Shown here: positions 8,233-14,807 of the stretch, in pieces
Numbering within the stretch: the first letter of the stretch is position 1
How the letters are laid out: every line of letters begins with the position of its first letter
Origin: Lachnospiraceae bacterium
GTDB taxonomy: Bacteria; Bacillota; Clostridia; Lachnospirales; Lachnospiraceae
Direction of reading: 5' to 3'
Assembly: GCA_014804385.1 (NCBI GenBank)
Contig: JAAUZW010000015.1
Span: 106,287 to 140,592 of the forward strand
Length of the DNA: 34,306 bases
The notes under the pieces: model-generated
Told to the model about the DNA's origin: nothing
The model's database searches: none
What the model saw: the letters and a program-made list of their open reading frames with translations, nothing else
Translations under genes and position numbers: made by a program

Positions 8233-9510
8233 ATGATTATAGAATTACGTGCTAAAAATTGTTTTTCGTTTTCTGAGAAAATTATTTTTACTATGATGGC
8301 AGATATGAGAAATAAGAAGTTTGCGTCTAATGTCCACAAGGAGAATAACTTTAATATACTGAAAACAGCTGGAGTGTATGGCCCAAACAATGCGGGCAAA
8401 ACATGTTTAGTGAAATGCATTCGTAGTATTAAGGAGGCGCTATTAAATCAAGATATCAGTCTTATGTCAAACATTTTTCAGGAAAGTCCCATATGTGAGT
8501 TGGGAATTTCATTTTTGGTAAAAGGAAGAGAATTTTCCTATGATTTTTGGTATGATGCAGAAAAACGAGAATATCCTTATGAAAAATTTATGGAAATTCA
8601 AAAAGACAAATACGGAAATGAAAAGCAACAGATATGGCTTTTGAAAGATAGTATAAATTCAGAATATTATTATGATGATCAAGAGCTGGTTAAGATGTTG
8701 TCTATTATTTCTCAGAGCAATTTGTTATTCTATTTGATTGATGCCAGTAAATTTGAACGTTTGGCTGAAATGAAGAGAATTGCTACAGATTTTGCTTCTA
8801 GGATTGATATTATCAATATGAACAATATTCCAATGGAGAGAACTATTAATCTTCTGAAGAATAAAAATAATCTTCAAAATAAAGTTGCTGAATTTGTAAA
8901 AAATGCGGATCTTTATATGGATAGTTTTGAGTATAGGGATATAAATAGGCTCAAGTTAGAAATCGGATTTAAAGGTGAAAAGCCAGAAGAAAAAGTGCTG
9001 GATATTCCAGAACAATTTATAGATCAGATGCGTCTGACATCAATATATAAAGGTGTTCCTGTGCCAAGTATTATTTTTGATTCTACTGGAACTAAAAAAA
9101 TTGCAGCACTTGCAAGTTATATTATTGAAGGACTGGAACAAGGTAGAATTTTAGTTGTGGATGAATTGGACAATAGTATACATTTTAAACTGACAAGAGC
9201 TATTGTTGCGATGTTTAATAACGAGTTAAATACTGACGCTCAGCTTATTTTTACTGTACATGATATAAATTTGATGGATTGTAAAAAAATGTTTCGTAAG
9301 GAACAAATTTGGTTTGTACACAAGGATGAGGAGGGAGTGTACGTCTATTCCCTTGCAGAGTTTACGGCTCAACAGGGTGTGCGGGATACTACAGATGTAA
9401 TGGAGAAGTATAGAAAAGGAGTGTTGGGAGCGTTGCCTGATCCAGGTCTCATTCGATCCCTGCTGAGTATAAAGGGGAATCAGAAAGGGGTGCCTGCAAA
9501 TGACAAATAA
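8233..9510 (+). CDS. AAA/ABC-type ATPase, RloA/AbiL-like defence protein
   Basis: A 425-residue SMC/ABC-like ATPase of the AAA_21 type. Walker A is GPNNAGKT (residues 50-57). A DSTGTKKIAAL segment sits where the ABC signature is expected. Walker B is ILVVDELDNSIH with Asp311 and Glu312, and FTVHDINLMD is the switch-histidine region. The start NCFSFSEKI...MMA is typical of phage-defence ATPases such as RloA, AbiLi and OLD relatives. The gene overlaps the next by 11 bases, showing translational coupling with the TOPRIM-like protein. In this family the ATPase is thought to sense infection and control a partner nuclease. Composition is AT-rich, unlike upstream genes, which suggests acquisition by transfer. 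Family is clear; the exact system name is inference. Confidence 0.85.
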   Translation: MIIELRAKNCFSFSEKIIFTMMADMRNKKFASNVHKENNFNILKTAGVYGPNNAGKTCLVKCIRSIKEALLNQDISLMSNIFQESPICELGISFLVKGREFSYDFWYDAEKREYPYEKFMEIQKDKYGNEKQQIWLLKDSINSEYYYDDQELVKMLSIISQSNLLFYLIDASKFERLAEMKRIATDFASRIDIINMNNIPMERTINLLKNKNNLQNKVAEFVKNADLYMDSFEYRDINRLKLEIGFKGEKPEEKVLDIPEQFIDQMRLTSIYKGVPVPSIIFDSTGTKKIAALASYIIEGLEQGRILVVDELDNSIHFKLTRAIVAMFNNELNTDAQLIFTVHDINLMDCKKMFRKEQIWFVHKDEEGVYVYSLAEFTAQQGVRDTTDVMEKYRKGVLGALPDPGLIRSLLSIKGNQKGVPANDK

Positions 9511-10129
9511 ACTTCCAAAGATTTTTTCGGGGAGTAAAATTTGTATTATATGTGAAGGTGATGAAGAGTATGAATATCTGGATAAGCTGATTTCTTTGGA
9601 CGTGTGGAGTAATAAATACCAATTTACTTTGGAAAATGCTAATGGAAATGGAAATATTCCAGCTAGATATCAAGACAAATACCAAAATGGTTCCTATGAT
9701 GTTGTATTAGTTTTTTGCGACACTGACAAAAAGCCATATGAACAATATGTTGACATTAAGCAAAAAATCAATGAATTTCATGGAGTAAAAAATGCGGCAG
9801 ATCGTGTAATTATATTTGGGAATCCTTGTACTATGCAAATTATCATTGAGCATTGGGAGGAGATTGTATTAGACACAAATGCAAAAAAGCGTAATGCTCC
9901 GATAATTTTGAAGTTTACCGGAATAGAAAAATATAAAGGTCGAGCAGATCAGAGGCAGGAGTTATTTTCCAAAATTACAAGAGAAAATTATAGAGATATG
10001 TTAGAAAGAATCAAAAAACTTCCAAATGATGATACCCTGGTAGGAAGTAGCAATTTTGGGAGATTTATGCAGTATTTTTCTTCGGATAACGAAGATTGGA
10101 TACAAGGAATCAATGACGCTTTGGATTAA
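9500..10129 (+). CDS. RloB/AbiLii-like TOPRIM-type protein
   Basis: A 209-residue protein that follows and overlaps the AAA ATPase gene. It shows a TOPRIM-like pattern: a strand followed by Glu19-Gly20 in ICIICEGDEEYEYL, then an acidic DxD pair, Asp74 and Asp76, in VVLVFCDTDKKPY. OLD-family nucleases carry an ATPase and a TOPRIM nuclease in one chain; here the two functions would be on separate proteins, as in RloA/RloB and AbiLi/AbiLii pairs. The predicted role is the effector nuclease of an abortive-infection module. Residue assignment to TOPRIM is based on motif reading only, and a DUF4276-type protein would look similar. The Shine-Dalgarno sequence lies within the ATPase coding end. Confidence 0.72.
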   Translation: MTNKLPKIFSGSKICIICEGDEEYEYLDKLISLDVWSNKYQFTLENANGNGNIPARYQDKYQNGSYDVVLVFCDTDKKPYEQYVDIKQKINEFHGVKNAADRVIIFGNPCTMQIIIEHWEEIVLDTNAKKRNAPIILKFTGIEKYKGRADQRQELFSKITRENYRDMLERIKKLPNDDTLVGSSNFGRFMQYFSSDNEDWIQGINDALD

Positions 10130-10428
10130 CAAAAAATAGGTTCTGTATATGTTGCGGAAAGAGGTGATGTGAGAGATAAGGTGATTAGGGTTGAAGTAGG
10201 AGTGTGGCAAAAAAATAGCTGAAGCGGCAACTTCAGCTAAAAGATTGTTAATGACCATAGATGATCATTGTATGTACAAAAGTTATTTTATCATCTAATG
10301 TTCTGATTTTCAATCCAAAACAGAAGTTCGACTAATTTCCAAGCAGGTCATTCTTGGTTTTTATAGATTTTGTAATTGTAGCAAAAAGTGCTGCTTTATT
10401 AAGTGTAGCCAAAAACAGGAGGAAAGTA
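10130..10428. other. Intergenic region before the CBASS operon
   Basis: About 300 bases, AT-rich, with no credible protein gene. It contains one clear hairpin (10216-10239) and presumably the promoter of the CBASS operon, although no convincing -35/-10 pair was identified. A structured RNA cannot be excluded from sequence alone. Confidence 0.45.
10216..10239. other. 9-bp stem hairpin flanked by A-runs
   Basis: TAGCTGAAG and CTTCAGCTA pair perfectly around a 6-base loop. The hairpin is preceded by seven A residues and followed by AAAA. As read on the minus strand it is followed by a T-run like a terminator. It may end the ATPase/TOPRIM transcript or insulate the CBASS operon. Confidence 0.55.
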
Positions 10429-10641
10429 ATGAAGTTAAAAGTATCGAGAGAATCAGAAACTGGATTAAACACGGAATTTGTGAACATTGAATCAGGAAGA
10501 AAAATAAAGCTTGAACAGGCTATTCGGCAGGTGGAAAAAGGGAACCCTGCTTATCAGAATTATGTGGCAGTCAAGAACCACAATGGAACTACATATCTGC
10601 GTTCAAAGCCGAACGGAAGTCTCAAAGATAATATTGAATAG
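10429..10641 (+). CDS. DUF3892-type small protein, first gene of CBASS operon
   Basis: A 70-residue protein beginning MKLKVSRESETG behind a strong AGGAGG ribosome site. The track's longer start at 10354 is rejected because those codons read as non-coding. The pattern of a short N-terminal strand, a residue stretch ALIK/KLEQAIRQVEKG, then YVAVKNHNGTTYLRSKPNGSLKDNI resembles DUF3892 proteins, which are small, mostly beta and of unknown function. It ends 12 bases before the CD-NTase start, so it is almost certainly co-translated with the CBASS genes. Whether it regulates the CD-NTase, acts as a substrate of the E2-like protein, or is a passenger is not known. Family assignment is from memory of the pattern and moderate. 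Confidence 0.7.
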   Translation: MKLKVSRESETGLNTEFVNIESGRKIKLEQAIRQVEKGNPAYQNYVAVKNHNGTTYLRSKPNGSLKDNIE

Positions 10642-10653
10642 GGAGGAATACGG

Positions 10654-11871
10654 ATGATTAATAGAGTGCAGAGAGAAAGAGATATATTAAAATTGATTGA
10701 GGGACTGGATATTCCACAAAGTTTATACGCAAAAGCGATTGAACATTACAATTCAGTTGCGGTGTTTTTGCAGGAACGAGGAATAGAGTCTGATATCTAT
10801 CCACAAGGCTCCTACAGCCTGGGTACAGTAGTAAGACCATATAAAGAAAGTGAAGATGCGGCATATGATTTGGATGCTGTTTGCGAGATTAAGATAAATA
10901 AAAGCGATACGACAGCGGAAGAAATAAAAAAGATGGTCGGAGATGCTCTAAAATCAGATGGAACTTACCGGAAAATGCTTCAGGAAGAATGGGATAAGTG
11001 TTGGACGTTGGAATATGCCGATGTAAATGGAATCGGTTTCAGCGTGGATATTGTTCCAGCTGTAGCTGAAGAGGACATTATATTAAAGAATACTCTGGAG
11101 ACAGAAGGAGTAGATTGTACGGTATACGACTCCCAGATAGCAATCACACATAAAGATGGAGAAAAATATACATGGAAAACCAGCAATCCCAAGGCTTATC
11201 AAAACTGGTTCAAGAAGCTCAATGAAAGGTTTGTTATAGCAGAAAGGCAAAGACTGGCTAAAAGGCGTGATGGAAGATTATATGTATTAAATGAGGGAAC
11301 AGTAGAAAAAATACCAGAAACGCAGGAGCGCTCAGCCTTGCAGCGGGTTATTCAAATTGTTAAATACCATGCAGATGTTTACTATACAAAAGGGAATATA
11401 AGAGAGTATAAGTCAGCGTCTGTAATAGTAACAACATTAATTGCACTTTTAGCACAGGAAGCAGATCCGTTCTTAGAAGTATTTCCGTTGTTGAGTTATA
11501 TTGTAGGGCAGTTGGAGATATATGGTGAAAATCTTTCATTAACCGAAAGTGAGTTTACAAAACGGTATGAGAATAAAAATGTAATAAGGTATGTTGGAGG
11601 GCAATGGGTGCTGAGGAATCCATTGAATCCAAGCGAGAACCTTGTTGATTCATGGAATCAGGAGCCGCGCAAGGCCCAATACTTTTTCCAATGGATTAGA
11701 ATGCTAAAAAGAGACTATTTAACTTCGCTAGATACTGAAGATGAGAAGTTTGTGGCTGTTCTGGAAAATAATTTTGGAAAAGATTATCTACAGAAAAGTT
11801 TGAATATAAGTGCTTATGCAAGAAAAGAGCCTGTCAATATCAATGTGACATCCAAGCCATATAGGAGCTGA
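10654..11871 (+). CDS. CBASS CD-NTase (cGAS/DncV-like nucleotidyltransferase, SMODS)
   Basis: A 405-residue cyclic-oligonucleotide synthase of the SMODS type. The nucleotidyltransferase signature Gly52-Ser53 in PQGSYSLGT is followed by the metal-binding pair Asp72 and Asp74 (AAYDLDAV) and the third aspartate Asp132 (GFSVDIVP), so the active site is complete. The C-terminal half is helical, as in the OAS-type second domain. After infection the enzyme would make a cyclic di- or trinucleotide that opens the downstream membrane effector. It is flanked by DUF3892 and E2 genes with 12-base and 1-base gaps. The C-terminus ends SKPYRS, a short flexible tail of the kind acted on by E2-type partners in type II systems. 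The nucleotide product cannot be predicted here. Confidence 0.92.
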   Translation: MINRVQRERDILKLIEGLDIPQSLYAKAIEHYNSVAVFLQERGIESDIYPQGSYSLGTVVRPYKESEDAAYDLDAVCEIKINKSDTTAEEIKKMVGDALKSDGTYRKMLQEEWDKCWTLEYADVNGIGFSVDIVPAVAEEDIILKNTLETEGVDCTVYDSQIAITHKDGEKYTWKTSNPKAYQNWFKKLNERFVIAERQRLAKRRDGRLYVLNEGTVEKIPETQERSALQRVIQIVKYHADVYYTKGNIREYKSASVIVTTLIALLAQEADPFLEVFPLLSYIVGQLEIYGENLSLTESEFTKRYENKNVIRYVGGQWVLRNPLNPSENLVDSWNQEPRKAQYFFQWIRMLKRDYLTSLDTEDEKFVAVLENNFGKDYLQKSLNISAYARKEPVNINVTSKPYRS

Positions 11872-11872
11872 T

Positions 11873-12526
11873 ATGAGAATGACAGAAATGGAAATTCAGG
11901 ATATGCTAAATGCGTATCCTGGATTAACCTATCAAAGAAAACAAGCAGAGGATATTTTTCAAGGAAGTATCGAAATTTGCCATAACGAGACAAATTCAAA
12001 TGTTATTCTTACAGGTGAATTCGGAATGAAAATAGTTATCGATGACGAATATCCCCAAAAGATACCTGTTGTGTATGATATAAATGATTCGATAAAATCT
12101 GATTATATACACAGATATTCTAATGGAGAGTTATGTTTAGAGTCTGCTATTCGATTACAGCTTTTTGCTGGAAAACATTCACAAAAAGAATTTATTGATT
12201 TTTTCTTAATAAATTATTTGTGTTCTTATCTATATTATGATCGGTATTTAATATACCCAAATGGAGAAAGACCACACGGGTTTTGGGGTGAGTATGATTT
12301 TTTGCTAGAATACTTTAATCTTACAATAGACAAAGTGGTTTCTATATTAAGATATATTTTATTTCATGGAATAAAGAGGAATGATTTATGTCCGTGTGGA
12401 AGTGGTAGACTTGTTAAAAGGTGTCATGGTAAGAAAATGATTGAACTTACAAATGGAATAAAGAAAGCAGGAGTAGAAAAAATTTATTTTGAGTTATTGA
12501 ATTATTTGAAGGAGAAATGTGAATGA
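11873..12526 (+). CDS. CBASS E2-like protein fused to SEC-C zinc motif
   Basis: A 217-residue protein with two parts. Residues 1 to about 150 look like a prokaryotic E2 (ubiquitin-conjugating-like) fold, with the catalytic cysteine Cys88 in SNGELCLESAIRL, the usual bacterial E2 context. Near the C-terminus, DLCPCGSGRLVKRCHGKK (Cys173, Cys175, Cys184, His185) is a SEC-C zinc-binding motif, otherwise known from SecA tails. There is no E1 or JAB partner in the operon, which fits the short, E2-only type II CBASS. Its job is probably to modify or prime the CD-NTase. The gene starts one base after the CD-NTase stop and overlaps the effector start by four bases (ATGA). A second in-frame ATG at 11879 is a possible alternative start. 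Confidence 0.85.
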   Translation: MRMTEMEIQDMLNAYPGLTYQRKQAEDIFQGSIEICHNETNSNVILTGEFGMKIVIDDEYPQKIPVVYDINDSIKSDYIHRYSNGELCLESAIRLQLFAGKHSQKEFIDFFLINYLCSYLYYDRYLIYPNGERPHGFWGEYDFLLEYFNLTIDKVVSILRYILFHGIKRNDLCPCGSGRLVKRCHGKKMIELTNGIKKAGVEKIYFELLNYLKEKCE

Positions 12527-13398
12527 AGGATGTTATTTTTGAAAGGCAAAATGATGATGAGGTATTAGATTTACTATATTCTCAAAGAGTTTTATATAAT
12601 CGTGCAGAGATATTCAATGGGATAGGTTGGATAATGACATTGTTGCTGCTGTTTTTAGCAGTGGGAAAGTTGTTTATTCCAATTTTAGAGCAATTATTTA
12701 GTATAATTGAAATCATAATGGCAGTTGGTATTTTTGCTGTGGATTATAAAACGAAGATACTGATAACTTGGGGAGCGGATACTAAAGGGCTTATAGATAA
12801 TGTTTTGTTTGGCTTCCCAATTCAGGACAAGGAAAAAATTATTGAATATGCCATTAAAATAAAAAATAAAAATAAAGAAGATTATAAACGGCAAACAACA
12901 CATAGAGGAGATGACAATATAAGAGGGGTACGGGACTGGTATACAGAATATAGTTCCGATGATCACTACAAGGTCATTTTAAATTGTCAAAAAGAAAATA
13001 TCTGGTGGAATGTAAAGCTGGTAAGTTACTATAAAAAAATAGTTCTTAGTTTTATCAGCATTTCAGTTTTGCTTATAATCGCATTTATGTCTTATTTGAC
13101 CATAAAAGTAGACTTTGCTTGGAGCTTAATAATATTGGGGAGTACATTCTTAATACGTAGTATAGAACAATTGATGGCAATAAAAGCATATACTAAGGCA
13201 ATGGAACATGCATATGCAAAAGTAGAATTGATTGAGACTGATAGGAATAATTTAAACATGGAGTCCTTGCTGTCATTACAAAAAGACATTGAAGAGAACC
13301 GGAAATCAGGATTTTTAGTTCCAAGATGGGTTCATTATATTTATTCGAAGCACCTTCACGAAGAAAAGAAGGAAATTAATGAGCATATGGCAGGCTGA
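12523..13398 (+). CDS. S-4TM family pore-forming CBASS effector
   Basis: A 291-residue membrane protein with four predicted helices in two hairpins: about residues 33-75 (WIMTLLLLFLAV and IIEIIMAVGIFAVDY) and about 168-215 (VLSFISISVLLIIAFMSYL and WSLIILGSTFLI). The soluble section between the hairpins contains DWYTEYSSDDHYKVILNCQKENIWWNVKL, matching the SMODS-associated 4TM (S-4TM) effector pattern. It is the expected killer component: on binding the cyclic nucleotide it would permeabilise the membrane and abort infection. Overlap of its ATG with the E2 stop shows tight coupling. It is the last gene of the operon; no clear terminator follows. Confidence in the family is good; pore formation is known only for the class. 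Confidence 0.87.
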   Translation: MKDVIFERQNDDEVLDLLYSQRVLYNRAEIFNGIGWIMTLLLLFLAVGKLFIPILEQLFSIIEIIMAVGIFAVDYKTKILITWGADTKGLIDNVLFGFPIQDKEKIIEYAIKIKNKNKEDYKRQTTHRGDDNIRGVRDWYTEYSSDDHYKVILNCQKENIWWNVKLVSYYKKIVLSFISISVLLIIAFMSYLTIKVDFAWSLIILGSTFLIRSIEQLMAIKAYTKAMEHAYAKVELIETDRNNLNMESLLSLQKDIEENRKSGFLVPRWVHYIYSKHLHEEKKEINEHMAG

Positions 13399-13538
13399 TA
13401 ACTAACAGATGAAAAGATTATAGAGGAGGACAAGGTTTTATGTATAGGGAAGTCTTCTTCGATATTATTTAGGTATTTTATCTGATGATTCCTGAACCCA
13501 TTTCTACTGTTATAATATGTTTTTATTGAATCCGAACG

Positions 13539-13618
13539 AATGGAGAATTACCGATTGAAAAGATTGCAAAATATTCGGTGTTGATGTTGCAGAAGTAGAG
13601 TTGATTGCAGGGCTTTAG
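13539..13618 (+). pseudogene. Remnant of an Rpn-family (PD-(D/E)XK) C-terminus
   Basis: Reading NGELPIEKIAKYS and then, after a one-base shift, GVDVAEVELIAGL followed by a stop gives the kind of C-terminal tail common in Rpn/PD-(D/E)XK transposase-like proteins of gut Clostridia. No start, catalytic core or upstream frame survives. The identification depends on joining two frames over a short span, so it is tentative. Confidence 0.4.
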
Positions 13619-13765
13619 ACAGTGTAAAGCGGCTAAATTGAGTGAGTGGTAAATTTATTTCAGAATGATAAATTGGGAAAATAATGGATTTTAAGGTATT
13701 TTCATGATTATATTATCCGGCATTTGCACATGTTTTCAATTGGTGAAGCAGCAGAAATGACTTAG

Positions 13766-13876
13766 CACTAATTCACCACGTTTTTTTCACGAACTTGACA
13801 CTAATTCACCACAAGCCCAACGAAGTTATGCGACTTTCAGGGATTTTGCCTCAAAAAAAGTGAAAAAAGTTCGTGA
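13766..13876. repeat. Degenerate mobile-element terminus with tandem and inverted repeats
   Basis: CACTAATTCACCAC occurs at 13766-13779 and again at 13799-13812. TCACGAACTT (13787-13796) is complementary to AAGTTCGTGA (13867-13876). Multiple short sub-terminal repeats of this sort are found at ends of some insertion sequences, for example IS21 family. No transposase frame remains here, so the parent element is unknown. Confidence 0.5.
13815..13855. repeat. 41-bp repeat, uninterrupted copy
   Basis: This stretch (beginning GCCCAACGAAGTTATGCG) recurs at 14718-14753 and resumes after the IS256 element at 16124-16128. Only one base differs. It therefore shows what the IS target looked like before insertion. 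Confidence 0.8.
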
Positions 13877-13894
13877 CATTAACTTGACACAATC

Positions 13895-13932
13895 GGGGTA
13901 TGGGGCGCTTTGTGTCGAAAATAGTCTGCCGG
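13895..13932 (+). repeat. Right copy of 38-bp direct repeat (S8 gene 3' end)
   Basis: Matches 7805-7842 at 36 of 38 positions, and lies 6,090 bases from it. Together the two copies frame the AAA/TOPRIM and CBASS genes. Confidence 0.85.
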
Positions 13933-13937
13933 TATAA
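13896..13937 (+). pseudogene. Remnant of a second S8 peptidase C-terminus
   Basis: In frame this encodes GYGALCVENSLPV and a TAA stop, against GYGALCVENSLPG and TAG in the intact gene. The internal differences are silent, as expected for two copies that diverged while coding. No upstream S8 sequence is attached. It is either the tail of a lost paralogue or a 3' end carried by an inserted element. Confidence 0.75.
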
Positions 13938-14015
13938 ATCAAGGTAAATTTTGAATAATGAGTACTTTTAGTATATTAGCGTTAAACAAAATATTAATTG
14001 CGCTTTGATTAGATA

Positions 14016-14069
14016 TTTTTTGCTTGGAGAGTATCATACTAACTATACAGAAATATTAAAAGGTAGTAT
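14016..14069 (+). repeat. Duplicated promoter/leader, copy 1 (upstream of antitoxin)
   Basis: About 53 bases starting TTTTTGCTTG match 16156-16206 with only a few differences including a one-base gap. Weaker similarity continues to the ribosome sites of both downstream genes. In this copy the 9-base arms TATCATACT (14032-14040) and AGTATGATA (14065-14073) form an inverted repeat, a plausible operator. Confidence 0.8.
14020..14049 (+). promoter_or_regulatory. Putative sigma-A promoter of toxin-antitoxin genes
   Basis: TTGCTT at 14020-14025 and TATACA at 14044-14049 with an 18-base spacer. The -10 lies between the arms of the TATCATACT/AGTATGATA inverted repeat, so antitoxin binding there could autoregulate the operon. 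This regulation is inferred. Confidence 0.45.
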
Positions 14070-14123
14070 GATATGTATAAGAAAATGGGAAAAAGCAAAG
14101 TAGTGGAGAAGGAGGAACAGACA

Positions 14124-14285
14124 ATGAGCGTAGTAGCAAATTTGGATAGACCGTGTACGATTTCTGAATCTATCATGCAGTCATGTAAGGAAGTAAAGAA
14201 CATGTGTGAAGGAAAAACGCCGAAACGTTCCCTAAATGATTTATTTGCAAATATTGAAAAATGGAGCAAAGAGGAAGAAAAATAG
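14124..14285 (+). CDS. RelB-type antitoxin (53 aa)
   Basis: Small acidic and basic mixed protein, MSVVANLDRPCTISESIMQSCKEVKNM...SLNDLFANIEKWSKEEEK. The ATG at 14124 is preferred over the track start at 14073 because AAGGAGG precedes it by eight bases, and the upstream codons belong to the duplicated leader. The stop TAG directly abuts the ATG of a RelE/YoeB-like toxin frame, the standard antitoxin-first order. The C-terminal helical part would wrap the toxin and the N-terminal part would bind the operator, but no DNA-binding fold can be named. Assignment as antitoxin rests mostly on its position and size. Confidence 0.65.
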   Translation: MSVVANLDRPCTISESIMQSCKEVKNMCEGKTPKRSLNDLFANIEKWSKEEEK

Positions 14286-14641
14286 ATGTACACAGTTATA
14301 CCTACCGAACAGTTTGAAAAAGATGTAAAGTATTATATCAAGAAAAAGGGGTTCACTCATATTGGTTCGGATATCAAAGCAGTAACTGATGAATTGGAAA
14401 GGGGAATCTGATAGGAACAGAAATTCCCGGATTAAAGATTCCAACAGATGGGCATACCTTTAAAGTAAGATCAGCCAATACAGATACCAGAGCGGGTCAG
14501 TCTAATGGGTATCGCATTATTTATTATGCAGTTCGGGATGATGCGGAGGTGTATCTTCTTACGATTTATTATAAAAAGGATGATAACAGGATACCGACCA
14601 ATCAGGAGATTATAGAGTTGGTAGAGACTTATTGCATGTAG
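14286..14641 (+). pseudogene. RelE/ParE-family toxin with -1 frameshift in a G run
   Basis: Starting at the ATG next to the antitoxin stop, the frame reads MYTVIPTEQFEKDVKYYIKKKGF...DELERG and ends at TGA 14409-14411. One extra G in the run GGGG at 14401-14404 would restore a continuous protein through NLIGTEIPGLKIP...HTFKVRSANTD...YRIIYYAVRDDAEVYLLTIYYKKD to TAG 14639-14641, about 118 residues, the usual size of a RelE/ParE toxin. These are ribosome-dependent mRNA interferases or gyrase poisons. As printed, the toxin is truncated to 41 residues. The cause may be mutation, slippage in the homopolymer, or a sequencing error. It is missing from the ORF track for this reason. Confidence 0.8.
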
Positions 14642-14674
14642 AATGGAAAAGAAGAGCTGTTCGATACGGTGAAG

Positions 14675-14696
14675 AAGCTGTGTTGAGCAGCTTTTT
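14675..14696 (+). terminator. Possible terminator after toxin
   Basis: Stem AAGCTG/CAGCTT around a 7-base loop is followed by a short run of T. The stem is only six base pairs, so strength is doubtful. Confidence 0.4.
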
Positions 14697-14717
14697 CTGG
14701 TATTAAATAGGCAGCAG

Positions 14718-14753
14718 GCCCAACGAAGTTATGCGGCTTTCAGGGATTTTGCC
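14718..14753. repeat. 41-bp repeat, copy split by the IS256 element
   Basis: Matches 13815-13850 except one base. The element inserted at ATTTTGCC; the remainder of the repeat (TCAAA) appears at 16124 after the right target duplication. Confidence 0.8.
14746..14753. repeat. Left 8-bp target site duplication of IS256 element
   Basis: ATTTTGCC directly precedes the left terminal GATA and is repeated at 16116-16123 right after the right terminus. Eight bases is the usual duplication length for IS256-family transposition. Confidence 0.85.
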
Positions 14754-14778
14754 GATAGTGTCAAGATTTTTTCGCAAA
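14754..14778. repeat. IS256 element left terminal inverted repeat
   Basis: Begins GATAGTGTCAAGATTTTTTC and pairs imperfectly with the right end (16 of 25 positions). It lies beyond the 3' end of the transposase gene. Confidence 0.75.
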
Positions 14779-14807
14779 TATTATTTCAGCCGTTTGGTGT
14801 CCGATTA

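Larger units (their letters stand above)
13399..14019. other. Remnant-rich spacer after CBASS operon
   Basis: More than 600 bases with no intact gene. From left to right it holds: a well-preceded but only 10-codon ORF at 13440-13472 (GAGGAGGA upstream), a broken Rpn-like C-terminus, tandem CACTAATTCACCAC repeats, a 41-bp repeat shared with the IS256 insertion site, and a duplicate of the S8 peptidase tail. This looks like successive insertion and deletion events. Confidence 0.7.

Noticed and set aside
10130-10428. Retron-type ncRNA upstream of the CBASS genes
   Set aside because: No reverse transcriptase is present and only one simple 9-bp hairpin is visible.
13440-13472. 10-codon ORF with a strong ribosome site after the effector gene
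   Set aside because: Too short to support as a gene; more likely the start of a gene truncated by later events.
7805-13932. Interpretation of the 38-bp repeats as integrase att sites
   Set aside because: No integrase, excisionase or relaxase is present between them, so an att assignment is not supported; retained only as a direct repeat.
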